64,000 nucleotides of DNA from Holdemanella sp. MSK.7.32 (lineage in GTDB: Bacteria > Bacillota_I > Bacilli_A > Erysipelotrichales > Erysipelotrichaceae). The notes beneath the pieces were generated by a model. The model saw only the letters and a program-made list of their open reading frames with translations, was not told the origin of the DNA and did no database searches. Location: the NCBI RefSeq assembly GCF_024460475.1, contig NZ_JANFYN010000007.1:9050-73049 (forward strand). Direction: 5' to 3'. Position 1 is the stretch's first letter. Each line of letters opens with the position of its first letter. Shown piece by piece: positions 41,409 to 51,366 of this stretch. The translations under genes were made by a program, and so were the position numbers.

Positions 41409-42764
41409 TTAGAAAATTAAATTTCTAGGTGTACGTGGATATGGCTGAACATCACGAATATTCGCAACACCACTTAAATACATCAACATACGGTCAAATC
41501 CAAGACCAAATCCTGAGTGTTTGCATCCTCCAAAGCGACGTAAATCTAAATACCATTGTAATGTCTCCTGCTCCATTCCAATTTCTTTCATACGATTCAC
41601 TAACACATCATAACGCTCTTCACGTTGAGAACCACCAACTAATTCTCCAACATAAGGAACTAATAAGTCACATGCTGCAACTGTCTTGTTGTCATCATTG
41701 ACACGCATATAGAATGCTTTAATATCCTTTGGATAATCCGTTAAGAAAACAGGACCATTTACGACTTTTTCGCAAATATAACGCTCATGTTCACTCTGAA
41801 GATCCATACCCCAGAAAATATCCTGGTTTTCAAATTGATCTTTTGCTTTTTCCAAATATTCAATAGCCTTTGTATAAGTCATTCTTTCAAAGTTAGAGTT
41901 TGCAACATGAGTCACACGTTTAATACATTCTTTATCGATCATTGATGCAAAGAATTCCATTTCTTCTTTAGCATGTTCTAAACAATAGTTGATACAATAT
42001 TTGATCATTTCTTCAATACAATCCATGTTATCGGCTAAATCCGCAAATGCAAGTTCTGGTTCAATCATCCAGAATTCAGAAGCGTGACGAGTTGTATTTG
42101 AGTTTTCTGCACGGAAAGTTGGACCAAAAGTATATACATTGCGATATGTTAATGCGAATGGTTCAACATGCAATTGTCCAGATACTGTAAGTTGAGCATG
42201 TTTACCAAAGAAATCCTTGTCATATTTTGCATCTTCACGAGTTGTAACTGTAAAACATTCACCAGCACCTTCTGCATCATTACCAGTAATTTCAGGTGTA
42301 TGTACATATACAAATCCGCGATCCTGGAAGAATGTGTGAATTGCCATACTTAATACACTTCTTAATCTAAACATAGCATAGTATGTATTTGCACGAGGAC
42401 GTACATGAGGAATTTCACGCATAAATTCAAAACTGTGACGTTTTTTCTGCAATGGATAATCGTGATCACATAATCCTAAAACACTAATACTTTCGGCTTG
42501 AATTTCAAATGGCTGTTTTGCATCTGGAGTACATACAAGTTTTCCTGTTACTTCCATAGCTGAACCTGTTGTAATTTTTGATACTTCATCAAAGTTTTCT
42601 AAGCTATCCGCATATACAACCTGCACATTTGAAAAAGTTGTTCCATCATTCAACGCAATAAATCCAACTGCCTTTGAATTACGATTTGTACGAACCCATC
42701 CCTGCAAAGTAATACTTTGTCCATCGTACTGTTCAAATGTTTCTTTTAATTTTTTTACTAACAT
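41409..42764 (-). CDS. asnS: Asparaginyl-tRNA synthetase
   Basis: 451 residues from the ATG at 42764 with AAGGGAG. It has an N-terminal OB fold ('[21 protein letters not shown]') and a class II core with motif 2 '[21 protein letters not shown]' and motif 3 '[13 protein letters not shown]'. '[12 protein letters not shown]' at the end distinguishes AsnRS from AspRS. It attaches Asn to tRNA-Asn. It is controlled by a T-box leader with an AAC specifier. Confidence 0.96.
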   Translation of the reverse strand: MLVKKLKETFEQYDGQSITLQGWVRTNRNSKAVGFIALNDGTTFSNVQVVYADSLENFDEVSKITTGSAMEVTGKLVCTPDAKQPFEIQAESISVLGLCDHDYPLQKKRHSFEFMREIPHVRPRANTYYAMFRLRSVLSMAIHTFFQDRGFVYVHTPEITGNDAEGAGECFTVTTREDAKYDKDFFGKHAQLTVSGQLHVEPFALTYRNVYTFGPTFRAENSNTTRHASEFWMIEPELAFADLADNMDCIEEMIKYCINYCLEHAKEEMEFFASMIDKECIKRVTHVANSNFERMTYTKAIEYLEKAKDQFENQDIFWGMDLQSEHERYICEKVVNGPVFLTDYPKDIKAFYMRVNDDNKTVAACDLLVPYVGELVGGSQREERYDVLVNRMKEIGMEQETLQWYLDLRRFGGCKHSGFGLGFDRMLMYLSGVANIRDVQPYPRTPRNLIF

Positions 42765-42782
42765 AGTTTCTCCCTTCAAAAT

Positions 42783-42978
42783 AAAAAAAACGTCCCTTAA
42801 TTAAAAGGAACGATTATTACCGCGGTACCATCCTGTTTCATCACACGTATGTATGCACTCAATTGGAATTTAACGCATTCCACACGTTACTGTCTACTTA
42901 ATTTCTCCAGTACGACTCCACAGGTGTTATCAATCCAAACTTGCACTGTCTATTTTCACCTAACAAGACTCTCTTTAC
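42783..42978 (-). promoter_or_regulatory. T-box riboswitch of asnS
   Basis: On the minus strand a Stem I beginning AAAGAGAGTC (42967-42978), a specifier-loop-type segment GATAACACC with candidate codon AAC (42926-42928), the T-box core ATGGTACCGCG (about 42819-42832) and a terminator CGTCCCTT/AAGGAACG with T8 (42783-42812). Uncharged tRNA-Asn should favour the antiterminator and allow asnS transcription. Confidence 0.92.
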
Positions 42979-42998
42979 ATGTTCGTTTTGGACGACTT

Positions 42999-43634
42999 CT
43001 ATTTCTGCGCCTTTGTTTCTAATGAATTTGTAATAAATACCAATTCTTGTATAGATGATACCACATCAATACTTTTAATGACAACCCCTTTTGGAACCAA
43101 AAAATGTTGATGCGTAAAATCAACGATACCATTAATTCCACATTGCACTAATTTATCTACTGTTTCTTGTACATCATGTGAAATTGTTAAAATCGCAATA
43201 CGACATCCTTCAGGAATCTTTGTGTCTAATTCTGACATTGGATATACTTCGACACCAAATTGTGTTCCACACTTAGCTGGATCCACATCAAAGGCACATG
43301 CGATTTCACCAACAACATAATCCCATTTATTATAATTCATTAACGCACGACCTAAGTTACCAGCACCAACTAAAATTATTTTTTCGTCAAAATCAACGCC
43401 TAACTGACTATTAAATATTTCAATCAGTTTATCCACATCGTATCCGTAGCCTTGTTTTCCAAGATTCCCTAAAAAGGAGAAATCACGACGAATTGTTGTA
43501 GGCTCAATATCTACAAAACTCGATAATTCTTTGGACATAATTCGTTCAACGCCATTTTTTTGAAGTTTACGTAAAGCTTTTAAATATACTGGATACCTCT
43601 GTAAAGTTGCTTTGGGCACATTTCTATTCTGCAT
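42999..43634 (-). CDS. rex: Redox-sensing transcriptional repressor Rex
   Basis: 211 residues. An N-terminal winged helix ('PKATLQRYPVYLKALRKL', 'DIEPTTIRRDFSFLG') is followed by a Rossmann domain with 'LVGAGNLGRAL' and a C-terminal swapped helix. Rex binds DNA at low NADH/NAD+ ratio and controls fermentation genes. A Rex-like operator lies upstream, which suggests autoregulation. Confidence 0.96.
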   Translation of the reverse strand: MQNRNVPKATLQRYPVYLKALRKLQKNGVERIMSKELSSFVDIEPTTIRRDFSFLGNLGKQGYGYDVDKLIEIFNSQLGVDFDEKIILVGAGNLGRALMNYNKWDYVVGEIACAFDVDPAKCGTQFGVEVYPMSELDTKIPEGCRIAILTISHDVQETVDKLVQCGINGIVDFTHQHFLVPKGVVIKSIDVVSSIQELVFITNSLETKAQK

Positions 43635-43665
43635 TTTATCACCCCACGCAATAATAATATCATAT

Positions 43666-43683
43666 TTGTGATATATTTAACAA
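43666..43683. promoter_or_regulatory. Rex-type operator
   Basis: TTGTGATATATTTAACAA, against the consensus TTGTGAAATAATTCACAA: 14 of 18 positions, with intact TTGTGA and ACAA ends. It is about 32 bp upstream of rex. A further TTGTGA half-site follows at 43690. Confidence 0.65.
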
Positions 43684-43731
43684 GTTAACTTGTGAAAAAA
43701 TTTAAAAAACAAAAAAGTCGATTACTCGACT

Positions 43732-44328
43732 TTAGAAAATTGATTGATCCACCTGCAACAATGTTGAATCCACATCTTGAAGAAGTGTTTGAATTCTTGA
43801 ATTATAAAAATAAGGAACACCCTTCTTTTTCGCGAAAAACAATACAAGCGCCCACAAAATTACTAGTAAAATAAATGAAACCCTAAAAGAAATGTGAATC
43901 AAAAGAACAAACACAAGTAAAAACACAATATATGCAAGTGTGTCTAATAAGATAAATCGTTGAAATATATTTTTCAGTGTAATCTGATAATAATCTCTTT
44001 TTCTAGATAGAAAAGCTTTCGTGATAGAATCATATTCCTCATTAAATTCCATTTTAATTAAATCGTTCTGATTCTCTTTATGCTCTTTATAAAATACAAC
44101 TTCCTGCATTCTTAAAAGACAAAACAACATGGCCTGCTTATTTTCGTCTTTCGAAAACTTTTTATAATACAATTCCAATAACTTTAAATAATCATTATCC
44201 GAAATTGATTTTCCAACCATATTTTGTGCAATGACTTCTAAGCGTTCTGTTAATACATCTGAAAATACAAGAATGTTATTTTGAGCACGTCTTTCAATTT
44301 CCTTTAAAGCCCCAAGAAAATGATCAGC
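43732..44328 (-). CDS. Membrane protein of unknown function
   Basis: About 198 residues if translation starts at the GTG at 44328 (AAGG at six bases), which overlaps the stop of the TSCPD gene. An in-frame ATG at 44388 would overlap that gene by 65 bp. The N-terminal two thirds is helical and charged; two membrane helices sit near the C-terminus (about residues 128-150 and 152-170), followed by a short tail. I do not recognise the family. It is the last gene of the envelope cluster. Confidence 0.6.
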   Translation of the reverse strand, partial: ADHFLGALKEIERRAQNNILVFSDVLTERLEVIAQNMVGKSISDNDYLKLLELYYKKFSKDENKQAMLFCLLRMQEVVFYKEHKENQNDLIKMEFNEEYDSITKAFLSRKRDYYQITLKNIFQRFILLDTLAYIVFLLVFVLLIHISFRVSFILLVILWALVLFFAKKKGVPYFYNSRIQTLLQDVDSTLLQVDQSIF

Positions 44329-44572
44329 CACGATATGCCTTAAGCGCACATGCGATTTGATCTGGACAAGATGTTGGCTTATTTCCACATGTTACTCCAG
44401 TCAAAGTATCGATAACTTCATCTACACTTCTTCCCTTCAATAAACATCCAATTCCCTTTAAATTTCCATTGCATCCACCAATGGCCTCAAAACTCTTAAT
44501 AATTCCATCTTCAATTTCAAAATTGAATTGACGACTACAAACACCCTTTGGTATATAACTATATTTTTCCAT
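44324..44572 (-). CDS. TSCPD-domain protein (TIGR03905-like)
   Basis: 82 residues from the ATG at 44572 with GGAGG; an in-frame GTG lies inside that SD. 'GVCSR' near the start, 'IGGCNGNLKGIGCLLKG', 'LTGVTCGNKPTSCPDQ' give the conserved Cys pattern of the family. The TSCPD domain is also found at the end of some ribonucleotide reductases; stand-alone proteins have no assigned role. It overlaps the Gx transporter gene by 14 bp. Confidence 0.85.
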   Translation of the reverse strand: MEKYSYIPKGVCSRQFNFEIEDGIIKSFEAIGGCNGNLKGIGCLLKGRSVDEVIDTLTGVTCGNKPTSCPDQIACALKAYRG

Positions 44573-45068
44573 AATTTCCTCCACTTAATCGGTCTAAGAC
44601 CTTTCTACATACTACTGCTATTAATATACCACTCACAATGGACAATGCCAAAAGAATTGGTAAAAACAACTGCATAAAATACTGTTGGTAAATCCAAGTA
44701 ATTGCGATTACTTGTCCTATATTATGAAAGCTAGCTCCAAGTATACTTACGCCATAAATCGAAAACGCCTTACTTCGATACGCTAAGATCATCGCAATAC
44801 AAGCCAAGATACCACCGCTTAACGAAAGCCAAAACGAAACAGAAAATAACATTCCCTGCATCAAACTCGATAAAAAAATTCGTAGTAACGATACATAAGC
44901 CAATGATTTTTCATCATACATATAAAGCGCAAATAAGCCAGCAATATTTGCCAAACCAATCTTATATCCAGGAACAATCATAAATATACCTACAAAACTT
45001 TCTAAAAGCTGCAATAATATACCGACCGCAACCAAGAAAGCTAAAATTACACTTTTCTTGACCCTCAT
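44559..45068 (-). CDS. Gx transporter family membrane protein
   Basis: 169 residues, about five hydrophobic helices. 'GYKIGLANIAGLFALYMY' and 'GASFHNIGQVI' match the family formerly called heptaprenyl diphosphate synthase component I. Proteins of this type are ECF-like membrane components of unknown substrate. It is encoded directly after the NusG-II protein, an arrangement seen in many Firmicutes. Confidence 0.8.
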   Translation of the reverse strand: MRVKKSVILAFLVAVGILLQLLESFVGIFMIVPGYKIGLANIAGLFALYMYDEKSLAYVSLLRIFLSSLMQGMLFSVSFWLSLSGGILACIAMILAYRSKAFSIYGVSILGASFHNIGQVIAITWIYQQYFMQLFLPILLALSIVSGILIAVVCRKVLDRLSGGNYGKI

Positions 45069-45421
45069 TGTATCACCGTATCCTGACTGGCTTCTTTTTC
45101 AATTTTTACAACGGTCTCATTGGGCAAACATACAATGGGAACATTGGCATCCGAAACATAACCTTGTTTCGAACAATAATGATGTGGACTCTTTTCTTGT
45201 GTAACACGCACTTTTTTCTGTTTAACCTCAATATGCACTTTTCCAAGCTTTCCATTTACGACATACGTTTTATCTTTTGATAAATCAATACGCAAAACTT
45301 GTTTTTCCTTAACATATACACTCGCATACGCATTTTCATTTTTACTAAAAAATAAAGGAACACATAGTACTACCGCTACGATCATAATGCATACTATCAG
45401 AATTTTATCTGCCTTTTTCAT
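45065..45421 (-). CDS. NusG domain II-containing protein
   Basis: 118 residues with an N-terminal membrane helix (about 7-25) and an extracytoplasmic beta-rich domain; 'HHYCSKQGYVSDANVPIVCLPN' spans two conserved Cys with Ser-x-x-Gly between. Despite the name this is an envelope protein and not a transcription factor. It sits next to the Gx transporter in an overlapping arrangement, so the two probably act together. Confidence 0.8.
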   Translation of the reverse strand: MKKADKILIVCIMIVAVVLCVPLFFSKNENAYASVYVKEKQVLRIDLSKDKTYVVNGKLGKVHIEVKQKKVRVTQEKSPHHYCSKQGYVSDANVPIVCLPNETVVKIEKEASQDTVIQ

Positions 45422-45942
45422 TATTGAACGACCACACTTACATTTTTTGTGACTGAATTTCCAAAACGATCACTGATTTTTACTTGTACATCCTGTGTGG
45501 ATGCAGTAGATGTATCAACATTAGCTTCAAAAGTAACTCCCGATAAATCTGTCGCATGAAAGTAGGAATTCCAATCAATATTCTGTCCAACCCCAATTGT
45601 GATTTGACCCACTTCACTTGCACATACTGGAGCCGTTGTATCTTTAACTTTTATCACAAAAGGATACTCTTTACTCCCATCCACAATCGCAAAGTCATAT
45701 TCACCAACAACCAAATAATCCATTCCAGATGTCATAAAGCGATTATTTTTCTTATCTACCCCAACACTTTTTGAAACAACCTTTAAACGAGATGAAAAAG
45801 TCGCATTCTTTAAATATAAAGTTGGATTGGCATAAATATCTTTTCCAAGTTCAATCGTGAACATTGACTTTTTTAATTGAACCCCCAAGGAACATGCACA
45901 CAATAAAAATGATAAGCCTATAATCCCTATTTTTTTAAGCAT
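45421..45942 (-). CDS. Lipoprotein with Ig-like (DUF5011-type) domain
   Basis: 173 residues. A lipobox 'LSFLLCAC' gives lipidation at Cys16 or Cys18. The mature part ends in a bacterial Ig-like domain with 'VKDTTAPVC' and 'ISDRFGNSV', which are typical of DUF5011/HYR-like modules. It would face the outside of the membrane. The stop overlaps the next gene by one base, and the start overlaps the whiA stop by 8 bp. Confidence 0.7.
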   Translation of the reverse strand: MLKKIGIIGLSFLLCACSLGVQLKKSMFTIELGKDIYANPTLYLKNATFSSRLKVVSKSVGVDKKNNRFMTSGMDYLVVGEYDFAIVDGSKEYPFVIKVKDTTAPVCASEVGQITIGVGQNIDWNSYFHATDLSGVTFEANVDTSTASTQDVQVKISDRFGNSVTKNVSVVVQ

Positions 45943-46882
45943 CCAATTCCTCCTTTAATTCTGAAGCCATCTGCTTCACTTTCGCTAAGCGATGCTTCAT
46001 TCCAGATTTTGAAATATCTTCACCAAATTCATTTTTACACTCTAAACACAATTCATTAAGATTGGCCTCCGGATACATCTTGCGAATTTGCATCGCATGC
46101 ATAATTTTTTCTGGAATCACAATATTTTTAGCATGACGCTCCAAAAATTCAATAGCCTCTAACTGCGATTTTGCAGCCTTTAAACTCTTTACCTCATTGG
46201 CAACCTCACAATTATCGAGGCGCGTGATCTGATTATAGAAATCTCTTTGAATTCTAGAATCCTCAAATTCAAACAACGCATTCGAGGCATTACATAAACG
46301 CAAGAAGTCTGCAATTTTATCTCCAGCTTTTATATATACCACATAAACGCTTTTTCTTTCGATGACTTTTGCCGGCAAATAAAAACGCTGCATTAATTTT
46401 TGAACACTTAACGCTAAATCTTTTTCCTGGCTCGACATTTCTAGATGATAATTACTCGATTTTGGTGAGTTGATACTGCCACTAGCCAAAAAACACCCTT
46501 GTAGATACGCTCTAGCCATCTTTTCAGAACGAACCATTTTTACGCTTGGTGTATAACGTAAACCTGAATCCGTTAGAATCTGAAGATCTTCCAATATTTC
46601 TTGAGCCTTATCAAACACTTGAATACGATATATGTTATTTTTCTTTAACTGCATTTTTTTCAACACAGAAAGACGAGGATCGACATCATATAACGTTTTC
46701 ATGATTTGAAAAACATGTTTGGCAATTGTTGCATTTTCAGTTTGAAACGACAAATACATGCCTTGCCAATTCATATGTAAACTTGCTCGCATTTGAAAAA
46801 GGGCACATAATTGTGCCTTCATCATTTGAGCATCGATTTCTTCTTTACAAATTTCTTTTTTAATTTCAGATGTAAAGGACAA
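45935..46882 (-). CDS. whiA: DNA-binding protein WhiA
   Basis: 315 residues: an N-terminal LAGLIDADG-like domain ('RAYLQGCFLASGSINSP') without nuclease residues and a C-terminal helix-turn-helix ('NLNELCLECKNEFGEDISKS' followed by 'GMKHRL'). It influences cell division and chromosome segregation in Firmicutes. It is the third gene of the conserved rapZ-yvcK-whiA set. Confidence 0.95.
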   Translation of the reverse strand: MSFTSEIKKEICKEEIDAQMMKAQLCALFQMRASLHMNWQGMYLSFQTENATIAKHVFQIMKTLYDVDPRLSVLKKMQLKKNNIYRIQVFDKAQEILEDLQILTDSGLRYTPSVKMVRSEKMARAYLQGCFLASGSINSPKSSNYHLEMSSQEKDLALSVQKLMQRFYLPAKVIERKSVYVVYIKAGDKIADFLRLCNASNALFEFEDSRIQRDFYNQITRLDNCEVANEVKSLKAAKSQLEAIEFLERHAKNIVIPEKIMHAMQIRKMYPEANLNELCLECKNEFGEDISKSGMKHRLAKVKQMASELKEELDA

Positions 46883-46884
46883 GT

Positions 46885-47832
46885 CTATACCCCCTTGATC
46901 AATTCTTCTACAACTTCTTTGACAGCCATTGGATTATGACGAATACGACCTTTTGTATCCAACGCCAACAAATCTCTTTGTATAATAGCATAGTCTGTTG
47001 CTTCATTTCCAATACAAATTGGATAACTATTCTGTAAAGCATACATATCTAAAACATCCTTAGGCAACTTTGATTGATTGACCACCACTAAATCTACTGG
47101 ATGTTTAAATGAATGTTTTTCAATTGCATTAATATGATCCTGAACCGTATATCCATCTGTTTCTCCAGGCTGAGACATGGCATTACAAAAATAGATTTTC
47201 TTACAAGGGTTCTTTTCAATAGCTTTCGAGATATCCGAAATAATTAGATTCGGCATAATTGAAGTATATAAAGATCCAATTCCATAAATAATCAAATCGG
47301 CATTTTTAATAGCTTCAATAGCCGGTTTATATGCATGCACATACTTCTGATAAAAAACATGATCGATACTGTTGTATACCGTTGGGATATTTTTTTCTCC
47401 ACGAACCAGCGTGCCATCTTTCATCATTGCATATAATGTAACAACATCCAATGTACTAGGAAGAATATTCCCCTTCACATTTAATACTCTTGAAATTGAT
47501 TCAATAGCTCCCATAAATGAGCCTGTAGTATTGATCATTGCCAAGAAAATCAAGTTTCCTAAATTATGACCCCCCACATCTTCGCTTCCTTCAAAACGAT
47601 AATTCAGCAAATCAGAGAAAAAGCCTTCATCTTCTTCATCGGCCATAGCACATAAAACATGTCGAATATCTCCAACTGCAGGAATATTGTAAATATCACG
47701 AATTCGTCCCGTACTGCCACCATCGTCGGCTACTGTAACAATGGCCGTTAAATCAACATCTTCCAAACGTTTCATACCCTTTAACATGCTTGAAAGACCT
47801 GTACCTCCACCAATTACGACTATTTTTTTCAT
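46885..47832 (-). CDS. yvcK: Gluconeogenesis factor YvcK (CofD-like)
   Basis: 315 residues. 'GGGTGLSS' (8-15), 'VADDGGSTGRIR' and 'NLIFLAM' belong to the CofD/YvcK fold that binds UDP-GlcNAc-type ligands. It is needed for growth on gluconeogenic substrates and for cell-wall precursor control in B. subtilis. It overlaps rapZ by 4 bp. Confidence 0.95.
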   Translation of the reverse strand: MKKIVVIGGGTGLSSMLKGMKRLEDVDLTAIVTVADDGGSTGRIRDIYNIPAVGDIRHVLCAMADEEDEGFFSDLLNYRFEGSEDVGGHNLGNLIFLAMINTTGSFMGAIESISRVLNVKGNILPSTLDVVTLYAMMKDGTLVRGEKNIPTVYNSIDHVFYQKYVHAYKPAIEAIKNADLIIYGIGSLYTSIMPNLIISDISKAIEKNPCKKIYFCNAMSQPGETDGYTVQDHINAIEKHSFKHPVDLVVVNQSKLPKDVLDMYALQNSYPICIGNEATDYAIIQRDLLALDTKGRIRHNPMAVKEVVEELIKGV

Positions 47833-48689
47833 TCTTCGTCAACTCCAATATCACGGTGCGATTTAAAACAACGATATGTATCTTTATATTCATCATACAA
47901 CCAGTTACAAATCGAAACCGAACGATGTTGACCACCTGTACATCCAATCGCAACTATCATATGGGACTTGTTCTGTTTCTCATATTGTGAGAACACAAAA
48001 TCACAATAATCCTTTAGTTTCACAATAAACTCTTGTGTTTCTGGTTTATCCATTACATAGTCATATACTTCTTTTTGATTTCCTGTTTTATCTCGAAGCA
48101 ATGGATCATAAAATGGGTTTGGCAAGAAACGAACATCAATGACCATATCTGCATCTAATGGTACTCCATGTTTAAATCCAAAAGATTGGAATGTGACTGT
48201 AAACACGCTTCTTTGAGCACTTTTAAAACGGTGTAAAACACGACTTGCCAAAGCAGAAGTACTTAATTTTGTCGTATCAATATGAATCGTATTCTGTGAA
48301 TTCTCTTGTAGATGATCCAAAAAATCACGTTCTACTTCAATCGCATCTTCTAATGTTGTAGCCAAATGATTCACGATCATTGGATGTTGTCTTCTTGTAA
48401 AGCGATAACGTAACAACAATTCTTCATCGCTGCAATCTAAAAACAAGATTTGAAGATCGCGGTTAATATTTTCAAAGTAGCTCACAAAAGCCTGGTAATC
48501 AATAGCACTCACACTTAGTGCTACATTTTTATAATGAGACTCATCTTTTCTTAGTAAGTCTTCTAAATTATCCAACAATTCCTTAGGAAAATTATCCATA
48601 CAATAATAGCCCAAATCTTCTAGAGCATTCATTGCACTTGATTTTCCGGCCCCTGACATTCCTGTCACAAGAACAATTTTATTTTCCAT
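47829..48689 (-). CDS. rapZ: RapZ/YvcJ nucleotide-binding protein
   Basis: 286 residues from the ATG at 48689 (AAGGA at nine bases). P-loop 'GMSGAGKS' (10-17), Walker B-like 'ILFLDCSDEELLLRYRFTRR', and the C-terminal 'IGCTGGQHRSV' are diagnostic. E. coli RapZ steers GlmZ sRNA decay; in Firmicutes (YvcJ) the role is less clear. It is the first gene of the rapZ-yvcK-whiA unit, divergent from the HAD gene. Confidence 0.94.
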   Translation of the reverse strand: MENKIVLVTGMSGAGKSSAMNALEDLGYYCMDNFPKELLDNLEDLLRKDESHYKNVALSVSAIDYQAFVSYFENINRDLQILFLDCSDEELLLRYRFTRRQHPMIVNHLATTLEDAIEVERDFLDHLQENSQNTIHIDTTKLSTSALASRVLHRFKSAQRSVFTVTFQSFGFKHGVPLDADMVIDVRFLPNPFYDPLLRDKTGNQKEVYDYVMDKPETQEFIVKLKDYCDFVFSQYEKQNKSHMIVAIGCTGGQHRSVSICNWLYDEYKDTYRCFKSHRDIGVDEE

Positions 48690-48771
48690 AATCACACATC
48701 CTTTTTGTAAATTATATCAACATTTGAACTTGAGTACAATTTTGACTATCATAATAAAAGGAGGAACACAT

Positions 48772-49293
48772 ATGAAACCATGTATATTTTTAGATATCGA
48801 TGGAGTAATCAATCCGAGTCGTAAAAAGAATTCCTATTGTCTCGATTACAATTTACCAGATGTCCTGGCAAAAAAATTGAACCACCCAAAAATTGCCACA
48901 CTAAACGCATATTTAGTCAATCAAGTTTATTATTGTTTTTCAAAAGAAAGTATTCAACTTTTGAAGCAACTCATTGAAAAATATGATGCTCAAATCATCA
49001 TCACAAGCTCATGGAGAATAGTCTATTCATTAGAACAACTTCAGGCCATGTTTGACATCTTTGATTTAGGAAAATATGTTAAATCCGTTACTACTTTGAT
49101 TAATCCACGCACAAAAGCTATTCAAGAATTTATTAATGAAAACAATGTGACAAGTTATATTATTTTAGATGATTTTGACATGTCCAACGCTTTCGATTAT
49201 CATTTTATTTATGTTCGCCACTCTTTCAAAGAATCCGACTACAAAAAGGCGAACTACGCTTTATTTATTCAACAAAAGGAGTTTTCGAATTGA
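48772..49293 (+). CDS. HAD-fold (HAD_18-like) protein
   Basis: 173 residues from the ATG at 48772 with AAAGGAGG. Motif I is 'FLDIDGVINP' with both Asp; motif II is 'IITSSWR'; motif IV is 'YIILDDFD'. The compact, nearly cap-less layout fits the HAD_18 group, which acts in nucleic acid or small phosphate hydrolysis in some cases. The substrate is unknown. It overlaps the VanZ-like gene by 4 bp. Confidence 0.8.
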   Translation: MKPCIFLDIDGVINPSRKKNSYCLDYNLPDVLAKKLNHPKIATLNAYLVNQVYYCFSKESIQLLKQLIEKYDAQIIITSSWRIVYSLEQLQAMFDIFDLGKYVKSVTTLINPRTKAIQEFINENNVTSYIILDDFDMSNAFDYHFIYVRHSFKESDYKKANYALFIQQKEFSN

Positions 49294-49697
49294 AAAAACA
49301 CATTTTTACCATTTTTACAATTTGCAACATGCTACTGATCTTTTATTTTTCCAGTCAAAATGCAGAACAATCCACACAAACAAGTGCCTGGTTTTTACAA
49401 TTTTTACCATTCTCAATGCATATCGTTCGTAAACTCGCACATTTTACAATTTATGCCATGCTTGGCTTCAACACTTTCTATATGTATAAGAACTATGGTG
49501 TGAAACACTATGTACTATACGCTTTGGTCACATGCATTCTATATGCTTGCAGTGATGAATGGCATCAATCTTTTGTCTCAGGAAGAAGCCCACAAATTAC
49601 AGACATATGCATTGATACTTGCGGTGCTTTATCCCTAATTCTATTAAATATGGGTCTGATTCGATGGAAATCATCCCAAAAACGCTTTGAAAATTGA
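49290..49697 (+). CDS. VanZ-family membrane protein
   Basis: 135 residues starting at a TTG with AAGGAG. Four membrane helices and the family signature 'KLAHFTIYAMLG' and 'SDEWHQSFVSGRSPQITDI' are seen. VanZ gives low-level teicoplanin resistance in Tn1546; most chromosomal homologues have no known role. The downstream gene's -35 overlaps its stop codon. Confidence 0.88.
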   Translation: MKKHIFTIFTICNMLLIFYFSSQNAEQSTQTSAWFLQFLPFSMHIVRKLAHFTIYAMLGFNTFYMYKNYGVKHYVLYALVTCILYACSDEWHQSFVSGRSPQITDICIDTCGALSLILLNMGLIRWKSSQKRFEN

Positions 49698-49721
49698 CAA
49701 TTATATGAATTATGCTACTAT
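49694..49721 (+). promoter_or_regulatory. Promoter of the DUF4015 hydrolase gene
   Basis: TTGACA (49694-49699), a 16-nt spacer and TACTAT (49716-49721). The -35 overlaps the vanZ-like stop. Confidence 0.65.
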
Positions 49722-49736
49722 TCTATTGGTGATTAC

Positions 49737-51365
49737 ATGAAAAGTAAACAAATGTTCATTCTTCCAATGATAATCGTGGCATTTTTATTTTTACTTGCCC
49801 TAGCCGCAAACTCACTCCACCCTACTCGATATATTAAATGCGATACCAATAAGCTAACGGTAGAAAAAGCACATTTAGAAGATGGTGAAGCTGTTATTGA
49901 AAAAATTAAAATTCCTAAAGGTACAAAAGTAAAAGTTCATCAAAAACAAGAACATTCAAGCATTATCATATACAATCACGATAAACTAAAAGTTAAGAAT
50001 TCAAATCTCGCAAATAGTTTTGATGAAGCTACTCACTTAGATTATGTTTATTGTCGAAGACTGGTAAACTTAAGAGAAGAAAAAGGTGGAAAACTAAGTA
50101 AAGTGATTGTCAAGAAAGGTGAAAAAGTAAAAGTAGAATCCATCGATCAAAAAGACTGGGATAAAGACACAGGCCAAATGCGCTGGTACAAAGTCAAAAA
50201 GCAGAATAAAACCTATTATTTAAGTGGTGCATATGTGGAATCATCAAGAAAATTAGCATTAAAAAAGTATGATCAAGCCATATCTTATTCGACATATTGG
50301 GATGATTACTACAAAGATGGATATTCTAAAGATGCCTATGCATCACAAATTGATTACAAGCCTATCAAAAAAGAAATATATAAAGAAAATTCGATGCCTA
50401 AACATGTTAAGTCCGTCCACGTATCAATGGACAATTTCATCAACAATCAAGAATACATTGAAAAGTTAAAGAACATCAATACGATTATTGTCGAAACAAA
50501 GAATGATGAAGGCTCAGTTTTATATGCGAGTGATGTATGTAAGGATTATTTATCAGATCCTAGTCAAGCAACAAATACTACGATGATTTCAAAAAAAGAC
50601 TTAACAAAAATCATTAAAGAATACAAAAAGAAGGGATTCTATTGCGTAAGTCGTATCGTTACTTTTAAAGATGCTGTTTTTGCGATGGAAAACCCAAAAG
50701 AATCATTAACAGATCATAATGGCAATTTAGTTGTCTACAACGATCAATACTGGCCTAGTGCGTATTCTAGAAAAGCGTGGATGTATAATGTGGAACTTGC
50801 CAAAGAGTGTGCTGATCTAGGCTTTAATGAAATTCAGTTTGATTATGTTCGCTTTCCTGATGGAACGGCAAGCGCAAACTCAAAACTAAATTTTCACAAC
50901 ACTTATAAAGAAAGTAAAGTAGCCGCCATCCAAGGTTTTCTTCAATACGCAAAAGAAGAATTATCCCCAAAACACGTTTATGTTGCAGCCGATATGTTCG
51001 CATGGCCTATTGTAGCTTGCGATGATCAAGATATTGGACAATTTCTTCCAGCCATCGCCAATGTCGTTGATATCATTTGTCCTATGCCTTATTTAGATCA
51101 CTTTTCAAATGGAAGCTTTAACATTGATAATCCTGTTGAAAAGCCATACGACACTTTATATGCATTCACTAAGATCAGTGACGAGCAATTAAAAAGTATC
51201 AAATATCCCGCTAAATACCGAACATGGATTCAGGGATATAATATAGATGCAGATGGTGTAAAACAAGAAATAAAAGCACTTAAAGACACAAATTATCCGG
51301 ATTATATGGTTTGGTTAGCTAGTGGCGATAAGAAAGATATAGATAGAATCAAAAGCGGATTTTAA
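49737..51365 (+). CDS. Secreted or anchored putative glycoside hydrolase (DUF4015) with SH3-like domain
   Basis: 542 residues. An N-terminal signal anchor (about 7-25) is followed by an SH3-like segment ('RLVNLREEKGGKLSKVIVKK', residues ~105-160), and then a TIM-barrel DUF4015/GHL10-like domain: 'TKNDEGSVLYAS', 'YCVSRIVTFKD', 'GFNEIQFDYVRFPDG', 'YVAADMFAW', 'ICPMPYLDHF'. The acidic residues in 'QFDYVRFPDG' are catalytic candidates. It probably acts on a cell-wall or capsule glycan; the substrate is unknown. Confidence 0.85.
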   Translation: MKSKQMFILPMIIVAFLFLLALAANSLHPTRYIKCDTNKLTVEKAHLEDGEAVIEKIKIPKGTKVKVHQKQEHSSIIIYNHDKLKVKNSNLANSFDEATHLDYVYCRRLVNLREEKGGKLSKVIVKKGEKVKVESIDQKDWDKDTGQMRWYKVKKQNKTYYLSGAYVESSRKLALKKYDQAISYSTYWDDYYKDGYSKDAYASQIDYKPIKKEIYKENSMPKHVKSVHVSMDNFINNQEYIEKLKNINTIIVETKNDEGSVLYASDVCKDYLSDPSQATNTTMISKKDLTKIIKEYKKKGFYCVSRIVTFKDAVFAMENPKESLTDHNGNLVVYNDQYWPSAYSRKAWMYNVELAKECADLGFNEIQFDYVRFPDGTASANSKLNFHNTYKESKVAAIQGFLQYAKEELSPKHVYVAADMFAWPIVACDDQDIGQFLPAIANVVDIICPMPYLDHFSNGSFNIDNPVEKPYDTLYAFTKISDEQLKSIKYPAKYRTWIQGYNIDADGVKQEIKALKDTNYPDYMVWLASGDKKDIDRIKSGF

Positions 51366-51366
51366 A

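Noticed and set aside
49290..49697. The VanZ-like gene as a glycopeptide-resistance determinant
   Set aside because: No vanA/B/R/S genes are present, and VanZ-fold proteins are common in Firmicute chromosomes without such a role.
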